NCBI RefSeq assembly: GCF_028502605.1
Contig: NC_079236.1
Location: 1,116,001 to 1,180,000 of the forward strand
DNA length: 64,000 bases
Reading direction: 5' to 3'
Source: Trichoderma breve
Taxonomy: Eukaryota; Ascomycota; Sordariomycetes; Hypocreales; Hypocreaceae
Under the pieces are notes generated by a model that was not told where the DNA came from, searched no databases, and saw nothing but the letters and a program-made list of their open reading frames with translations. Below are positions 58,278-64,000 of this stretch, one piece after another. The number at the start of each line of letters is the position of its first letter. The first letter of the stretch is position 1. Both the position numbers and the translations under genes were made by a program.

Positions 58278-58544
58278 ATGAATCAAGATCAACCACCCAA
58301 TCCAAAGAGTCTAAAGGTAGGTGTATTGCCCTAAAATTGATTGCAGTTCTAACATTAGTGTCAATAATAGTCGTTTGAGATACAACCTCTTCCTGAATCT
58401 ATAGACTTCTCCAACGCCAGAAAAGCTCCAACTTATGTAGAAGGAAAAGGTCAAAAAGTGTATTGGCGAAATTCCTGGGTCAATGTGTATGACAAGGGTG
58501 AATGCACACCGAGGGATTGGTATGGAAAATGTATGGATTTGTAA
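58278..58544 (+). CDS. possible small two-exon protein of unknown function
   Basis: Exons 58278-58316 and 58371-58544 with a 54-base intron (GTAGGT donor, TTCTAAC branch word, AATAATAG acceptor) would give 70 residues ending at the TAA at 58542-58544. The second exon has a protein-like, aromatic-rich text ('KVYWRNSWVNVYDKGECTPRDWYGK') and no signal peptide. Another donor at 58519 (GTATGG) could join to 58564 and extend the frame, through a further GTGAGT donor near 58598, to a slightly longer Cys-bearing end; the data cannot decide. No family was recognised. It may be a genuine small gene, or a remnant of a longer one. Confidence 0.35.
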
Positions 58545-58824
58545 TACTGCCCGCGGATACAGTTATATTGATTGGTGCAGAGGGTGGAATCATTCTAGAG
58601 ATGTGAGTAAGAGCAAGAGACACCGTTTGTACAGTATAAGCTAATTCATATCCAGCTTTGTTAACACTCGAGCACATCCCTTCTTACTTCCACGTGCCTG
58701 CGAATATTGATCGACTTACCTTCCGGAATTCCATGCGACAAAGCGGCCTATTACAGTATGTGCAGAATGGAGGTCCATTTGTATTTATTAAATGGTCATG
58801 CTTTGAACTTTCTGTCGTATACTC

Positions 58825-60714
58825 CTAAAATCCATCCTCCTCCAACATTTCGAGATCTCTCTTGAGATTGGTAGTTTTATAAGACTCCCATTCTTTGTTT
58901 GCGGTGTATTTGAAGGAGTCCCACAGGTTGGATGCGAGTAAGTCGGTCTTGTCTTCTATATCTGGCTTATTCAAGTCCTCTGTCGCAGCGTTGGGCAGCC
59001 GAACTCCCTGGTCATATTTGAAGAACCCGGTCTTATCCCACGTTTCTTTGACTCGACGAAGTTTATCGGCGTTGTCGCCGAAATAAGCCCTCTCGTACAT
59101 TTGTCTCGGAAAGTCGCCGTCAGGGAAATTTATAAAAGCAGCCTCGCCTTTAAGAGAGAGCGGCCTTAGAGCCTTCTTGACTTCTGCGTGAAAGGACCTC
59201 ATGTCCCTTTCCATCCACTTATCTGTCCATTCTACCGTGACGTAAGCATGGTAAGCAGCTTCACGCCAGAAAAACGCCGAGTCAGTTGGCTTCCTTTCTG
59301 TTGCCTTGCCGCCGGAATGAATCCAAGTAACAAGGAAGTTGACCTGTTCCCCCCGAAACTGACTTCGAAACTTTTTCATCAGACTTCGAATTGTCGCAGT
59401 GATATCTTCAATCTTTGATCTTTCATTGAAACAAAAAGAGCTAAAGAGCTCGTATGTCTTGTTGGTCGGATAAGCTTTTTCGGTCTCCTCTAGCCATTGG
59501 TTCACTAAGGTCTCGTAGAGGAAGCGTGTGGACGGCTCAGGTAGTACTCTTCGCTTAAGTTGAGTCTTTAATTCATCATTTTTAATGTGCTTGTCGATGG
59601 TTTTCTCGTAGCTGTTTTGACTGCCATCATAAGCAACGATAAATCGGATGCCGTCGGATTTTTGACTAAGGTCACAGATCCAGGTGCTGTCGATGGTAAT
59701 GTTCTTAGGCCAATTGGTGGTATAGAAGTCGTTCATCGTAGAGATAGCCTCATTAGAAAGTCCGCCGTCGGAAAGTCCGTCGTCGCAAGGTACGTTGTCA
59801 GTTTTCTCCTTGTTGGGTTTAGGAAACCACTGATACCTGCCCGCGACCACAGTTCCATAAGCATTCTCCAGTTCTTGGACTTTGAGCTTCATCTGGACCA
59901 AGACCCCAAAATTGCCGCCTCCTCCTCCTTGGAGGGCCCAGAAGAGCTCGCCTTCCTTAGACTTCGGGTCATCAGTGTTCTTCACAGTAACCACATCTCC
60001 TGTTGCTGTTACAACAGTTGCTTCCGTCAACGTATCGCATCCCATTCCAAAGCTTCGCGTGAAAGGCCCAAGACCACCTCCAAGAATGAATCCGCTTACA
60101 CCAACAGTAGGGCAGCGTCCACCGTTGATGATATAACCTTCATGCCCGCCATTGACGAGCGTCTGGTAAACATGACCCCACTGGCAACCAGCATCCATGG
60201 TGACAGTCTTTGACTTTATATCAAGATTGACCTTGTTCATCCTTCTAAGATCCAGCGAGACACCTTTGAAGGCAGTAGAATGGCCTGCATAAGAATGACC
60301 ATTGCATTTGATAGTGAGATTGACTTTCTTGGAAGCTGCTTCTTTTACAATAGCCTGAACATGTGCAATCGTCTCAGGTTGGACCACGCAATCTGGTCTC
60401 GAGAAGCGAAATAGGCGATTTGAAGTCGCAATGGCGCGATCGTATTCTGGTTGCCCCGGTTCAAGAACTGGAATGTTTGAAGATTTGAAGAGCTGCCGGG
60501 TTGCCGACCGGAGCATATACAGGGAAGCCCGCATCTTCAAATCAATTTTAACTCGCACCCCATTACTGAGCAAGCGTGGCGTGGTATCATCATCAAAGAC
60601 TGTTCGTTCGCCTTGGAAAACAGTTTTGTCTTTATACTCCGACGATAACCATTTTAAGAGCCTCACCTCGCGACTCCGGTCCCCGCGAGCATCATATAAT
60701 TCAGGCTGCGGCAC
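58825..60714 (-). CDS. BBE-type FAD-linked oxidoreductase with two covalent-flavin residues
   Basis: One exon, 629 residues. The FAD-binding domain (VAO fold) has His140 in 'CNGHSYAGHS' and Cys201 in 'GGRCPTVGVSG', 61 residues apart, the pair that holds FAD by two covalent bonds in berberine-bridge-like enzymes. 'FILGGGLGPFTRSFGMGCDTL' and 'GELFWALQGGGGGNFGVLVQM' follow. The C-terminal BBE segment 'YFGDNADKLRRVKETWDKTGFFKYDQ' is complete. Such enzymes oxidise sugars, alcohols or alkaloid-type substrates and are common in fungal metabolite clusters. Odd points: an extra N-terminal region of about 85 residues without a signal peptide, and a C-terminal extension of about 60 residues (Asp/Lys-rich). 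Most relatives are secreted, so this may be intracellular or the start may be misplaced. Confidence 0.88.
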   Translation of the reverse strand: MPQPELYDARGDRSREVRLLKWLSSEYKDKTVFQGERTVFDDDTTPRLLSNGVRVKIDLKMRASLYMLRSATRQLFKSSNIPVLEPGQPEYDRAIATSNRLFRFSRPDCVVQPETIAHVQAIVKEAASKKVNLTIKCNGHSYAGHSTAFKGVSLDLRRMNKVNLDIKSKTVTMDAGCQWGHVYQTLVNGGHEGYIINGGRCPTVGVSGFILGGGLGPFTRSFGMGCDTLTEATVVTATGDVVTVKNTDDPKSKEGELFWALQGGGGGNFGVLVQMKLKVQELENAYGTVVAGRYQWFPKPNKEKTDNVPCDDGLSDGGLSNEAISTMNDFYTTNWPKNITIDSTWICDLSQKSDGIRFIVAYDGSQNSYEKTIDKHIKNDELKTQLKRRVLPEPSTRFLYETLVNQWLEETEKAYPTNKTYELFSSFCFNERSKIEDITATIRSLMKKFRSQFRGEQVNFLVTWIHSGGKATERKPTDSAFFWREAAYHAYVTVEWTDKWMERDMRSFHAEVKKALRPLSLKGEAAFINFPDGDFPRQMYERAYFGDNADKLRRVKETWDKTGFFKYDQGVRLPNAATEDLNKPDIEDKTDLLASNLWDSFKYTANKEWESYKTTNLKRDLEMLEEDGF

Positions 60715-61263
60715 GCAAGCGGGGATACTGCATCAACACGAAAAATAGTGCAGTATGATGGATCAGATTTATCTTCATTTGTCTCTCCAAGACGGTAATT
60801 GGACTATTTGCAATAGCGAATACTAGCGCCAGCATTATATTGGTGGCGGGTTCTGGGTCACTCAAGCAATAATACAACGCCAGGGCGACCCTGCAGATTT
60901 TCGCACGCATCAGCCAGCCACAATATATCTTTCAGCCGCCTTTCAGCGCCTTCGGTAAGGAATATTCAGCTTTGTTTGGTCAGATATCTTCCCCACCAAG
61001 TTACCGAGTCGAACTGGAAGCCTAGTTGGGCATGCAGACGGCATATTAGTGAGCTGCAATGCTACCCGATACGGCCTCTTTGGTGTAGTAGCTCACGCCG
61101 ACGGTCCGGACGCGACTGAGTGTAGGCTGAGACCTTTCTCAAGTTGAATTTAGAGTACCCAACTATTTCGATTATAAGTATACTAGCAGGAAGTGAAATT
61201 AGCAATATATGTAAATAGCTAGCTACACAATACGATCTTCCAAGGTCGTTTTGCTAAGCAACC
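60715..61263. other. divergent promoter region of the flavin oxidase and the ankyrin-vWA gene
   Basis: Two divergent starts are 549 bases apart. AT-rich words (ATTATAAGTATAC near 61170) lie about 90 bases before the plus-strand ATG. No specific factor site was recognised. Confidence 0.5.
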
Positions 61264-63097
61264 ATGTCGATCTATGAAGATGCCCAAAAGGGCCTTCTTG
61301 TTGGGTCAACTCTCGACGCTTACATCGCGAAGAACCCAAACATTCTGGATGAACGAAGTCCTGACTCAGGTCTGACAGTGTTGTCAATAGCAGCGATTGA
61401 AGGATTCCCAGAAGAAGTTGAACAGCTACTTAAGAAGGGTGCCAGAGCGGACGCCCTCACTAAAGATGATGAAACTCCCCTCCTTCTAGCCGCCTGGAAG
61501 GGTAAGAAGGAGCGTGCGCGGATCATCCAGCTGCTTCTTAAGAAGACACCCTTGAATTCTATTAACAGAACTTGCGAAAGAGCAAATTTTAACACGCCAT
61601 TAATGTTTGCAATTGAGAAAAAAGACTACGAATCAATTAGGTTGCTGGTACAGGCTGGAGCTGCTGAAGATAAAAACATCAAGAACTCTGGTAGCTTCAC
61701 AGTGAAACAGATAGCCGACGCTGCAAAAGATCGACTTGTTACTCGTTCCCTTTTACCAGACGAAAAGCTAAAGGCCGCAGTGCTCGCTGCTGATGTCACT
61801 AGCTTCCTCCTGTACATCGTTGCTTGGGCGAATAAGGCCACCAACGGGTTGGTTACGGAAATATTTGGGTTGAATCCCGAACTCAATGAATCAATTGATG
61901 AGGTAAGTGCAGCCAGAGACGGTCGAGAGGCACCGCATGAAAGCAATTTAATAACCTAAATGAAAGCAAATGACCCAAAACCAAGACTTGACCAAGGCGG
62001 AATTTGTTGAAAGAGTCAACGAATGGATGGAAACTCACGGTCCGCTGAAGCGATTCTTCCAAGGAAATGATGAGTTTGTGCAAGACATGGCCGAGAAACT
62101 TGTGAACCTGGAGCATGATCCTGCCAACAAGTTGCGCAGCCAGAATCTGTCAGAAACAATCAAGTTATCTTTGCACAAGCTAGTTATCTATTGTGGTAAG
62201 TCACTCGGAACACAACAACGTTACTCATAAGTGTCATTATTTCCCATCTAACTCGCTATCAATCCCAATAGATGACAGCACCTCAATGAAACGTGACGGC
62301 CGCTGGGAGAGCCAAAAGGAATTGGTCCAGCGTATCGCCAAGATCACCACTATGGTCCTCCCGCTAGATGAAGGGGTTACTCTACGATTTATTAACCGAA
62401 ACGTTGAAAACTCTGATAATTTGACTCTTGAAAGGCTGGGAAATGTCTTGAAAGATATGGACTGGCAACCCGGTGGCGATACTCCGATTGGTACAAATTT
62501 GCGGTCCAAGATTCTCCAGCCGCTAGTATATAGCAAGCTGGATGCAGGGAACCTTGACAGGCCACTTATTGTCATTATCATGACTGACGGTATGCCCGAA
62601 CGCGAAGATAAAACTGAGCTTGAAAGGGTTATTCTCGAGTGTGAAAAGAAGATACAGGACAGTGGTTACCCTCCCCAGAGTACGTCTAATTGTTTCTATG
62701 GCTTTCTTTTCCTTTCTCTCATTTGGAGTCATTAATATTGACAAAATTGGCAGCCGTAAAATTCATGATTGGTCAGATAGGGACTGCAAAGTCTGCTGCA
62801 AGATTTCTGGCATCTCTAAGGCAGAATTCAGATATTGCTCGAACGACATTAGTTACTTCAGGTATGGTTCCTACGATTTACCTTGGTATGTTTACTCACG
62901 CACCCCAGATAAACTTGATGATGCGTTCAAGGACTATAAGGAAAACGACTCAAAGTTGGATAAATGGGTGAGACCTCCATATTATTTTTGTCTAGCTATT
63001 GCTCGAATGCTCGCTTGAGTAGATGATACTAATATCTCGCTACTAGCTGGTCGAAACTTTGTTCTCTCCTTTCCGGAACCTAACAGGAAACAACTAA
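61264..63097 (+). CDS. ankyrin-repeat plus von Willebrand factor A domain protein
   Basis: Six exons: 61264-61902, 61967-62195, 62272-62679, 62754-62861, 62909-62967 and 63047-63097, giving 497 residues. Residues ~35-135 hold about three ankyrin repeats ('LTVLSIAAIEGFPEEVEQLLKKGA', 'TPLLLAAWKG', 'TPLMFAIEKKDYESIRLLVQAGA'). A charged linker follows. The vWA domain starts with the metal-site motif DDSTS (290-294) just after exon 3 begins, and has 'VIIMTDGMPE' for its third metal residue. It continues with 'VKFMIGQIGTAKSAARFL'. The end is 'WLVETLFSPFRNLTG'. The donor/acceptor phases add up across all five introns. Fusions of these two domains are known in fungi but their role is not; metal-dependent partner binding is the family expectation. 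No signal peptide or membrane helix. Confidence 0.85.
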
Positions 63098-63247
63098 TAT
63101 CAAAAATACGCGATCTGTTTTTTTTATACTAGAATATGATGAGAAATGTACACATCTCTTGGTAAATAGTTAAATATTGCCAGGTAGGAGTACAGGAAAT
63201 TGCCAATTTCGCATTTGACTATATATGTGGTTTCATTGTGCCAAAAT

Positions 63248-64000
63248 TTAATCCTTTGCGCTTGTTGCTTCTAGGTGAACCGGCTGAGCCATCTCATAAA
63301 CTTGTGATTTAGCATCCTCAGCATATTGAATATTCTCGATGTCATAGTTTGTGTCCCGAATACTCCAAATAACATATGCAGCAAGAGGCAGCGACAAGAT
63401 AATAAGTAAAGATGAGATGAGAATCTCTCCAATAAATGGAGTCTAAATAATGATATCAGCATCTTGGAGTACCGTATCTCTGGAATTCACGCCCTATGGA
63501 GAGCTACAGTGCATGTATGTAAATACGTACCTTGACGGCATCCATCCCAAAAGATACGGCAGCGCCTGCTGACTGTATACCTTTATAATACCCTGCCATC
63601 CGAGCCAACTTAAATGGTTCATTACTCATGGAAGACATGGTATAGTACGCAAGGCCCTGAAATGAGGCATCAACGATATAATCTAAAGGAAATAATTAGC
63701 TCCTTCTACCGCATCTTTTGGTAAGAATGGTAACTGACAGGCGAAGAGAAGAAGGATCGGCCCAACAGATACACCAGTAGTCCAATCCCAAGGGATTGGA
63801 TGATGAAGAACCTTAGTGTCAGATCGCGTGAACTGAACTTGGAAACCGATGCCAGATCCCCAAATAACGCAAGTTGAAATGAAGATAATGAAACACCCTG
63901 TAAGAGCACGATTGCGACGTGTGAAAGGCAGGACATCAGTTAGATAACCTATCATCAGCGAACCAATCATTGAACCAAGACCGGTTAGGAGAGACACCAA
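63248..64000 (-). CDS. UNC93-like major facilitator membrane protein (3' part, incomplete)
   Basis: Minus-strand exons inside the window: from beyond 64000 to 63739, then 63682-63531 and 63442-63248. The 5' part lies outside. Visible helices are 'GLGSMIGSLMIGYLTDVLPF', 'ALTGCFIIFISTCVIWGSGI', 'TTGVSVGPILLLFAYYIVDASFQG' across an intron, and 'EILISSLLIILSLPLAAYVIW'. Between them sits the family motif 'MSNEPFKLARMAGYYKGIQSAGAA'. UNC93-like proteins are 12-helix members of the major facilitator type, with regulatory or transport roles that are mostly undefined in fungi. The first visible intron has a GTCAGT donor. The tail is acidic and ends SAKD. Confidence 0.85.

Noticed and set aside
1..64000. 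CRISPR arrays, ribosomal RNA, bacterial-type operons, intact transposase or integrase genes
   Set aside because: None seen. Regular spacer-repeat patterns and mobile-element enzymes are absent; only degenerate repeats occur near 46.5 kb.

Overview
This window is nuclear DNA of a filamentous ascomycete (Pezizomycotina; a Sordariomycete of the Hypocreales type is my best guess, not proven). The signs are short GT-AG introns of about 45-265 bases with CTAAC/CTGAC-like branch sites, long intergenic spaces, and families typical of these fungi: a WSC wall sensor, a CSC1/DUF221 channel, STAND/NLR-like NTPases, a class I terpene synthase, a GH64 glucanase and a small secreted cysteine-rich protein. 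Most multi-exon models below were joined by hand; in each one the splice phases add up to an open frame.

Left part (1 to about 26 kb) looks like conserved core genome, GC-moderate and with very wide spacers. In order it holds a DUF300/Ost-alpha membrane protein (3005-4768, +), tRNA-Ser(AGA) (5719-5799, +), a WSC-domain cell-wall sensor (6874-8358, -), a 7 kb gene-poor stretch rich in GTAC palindromes, a membrane-anchored PI-PLC X-domain protein (15544-16611, +), a kelch-type single-pass membrane protein (17187-20519, -) and a CSC1-like channel (22781-25645, -). Several act at the cell surface or membrane: wall sensing, osmo/mechano-gating, phosphoinositide cleavage.

Right part (about 28 to 64 kb) is accessory in character: AT-richer, with broken genes, repeat relics and non-self-recognition families. 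It begins with a three-part NLR-like gene (nucleoside phosphorylase-like domain, NACHT, 12 ankyrin repeats; 28672-32640, +) followed by an eroded ankyrin tail. Then come a 10-exon sesquiterpene-type synthase (33336-34932, -), a GH64 glucanase (36648-37991, -), a secreted SnoaL-like protein (40532-40999, -), a dienelactone hydrolase (41781-42638, +) and an extended SDR (42745-43925, -). An 80-residue secreted cysteine-rich protein follows (45785-46100, -), then an AT-rich block with about three copies of a degenerate ~120-base repeat. A STAND NTPase gene is split by a single in-frame TAG (47812-52550, +). After it lie a large membrane glycoprotein (52626-54784, -), a conserved hypothetical (55890-56447, +), a glutathione S-transferase (56760-57647, -), a possible 70-residue protein (58278-58544, +), a BBE-type flavin oxidase (58825-60714, -), an ankyrin plus von Willebrand A protein (61264-63097, +) and the 3' end of an UNC93-like carrier (63248 to beyond 64000, -).

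The right part mixes two themes: recognition or defence scaffolds (NLR, STAND, ankyrin-vWA, cysteine-rich secreted protein) and small-molecule chemistry (terpene synthase, SDR, hydrolase, SnoaL-like, GST, flavin oxidase). Whether the enzymes form one pathway cannot be told from sequence alone; no cytochrome P450 or pathway transcription factor was seen in the window.
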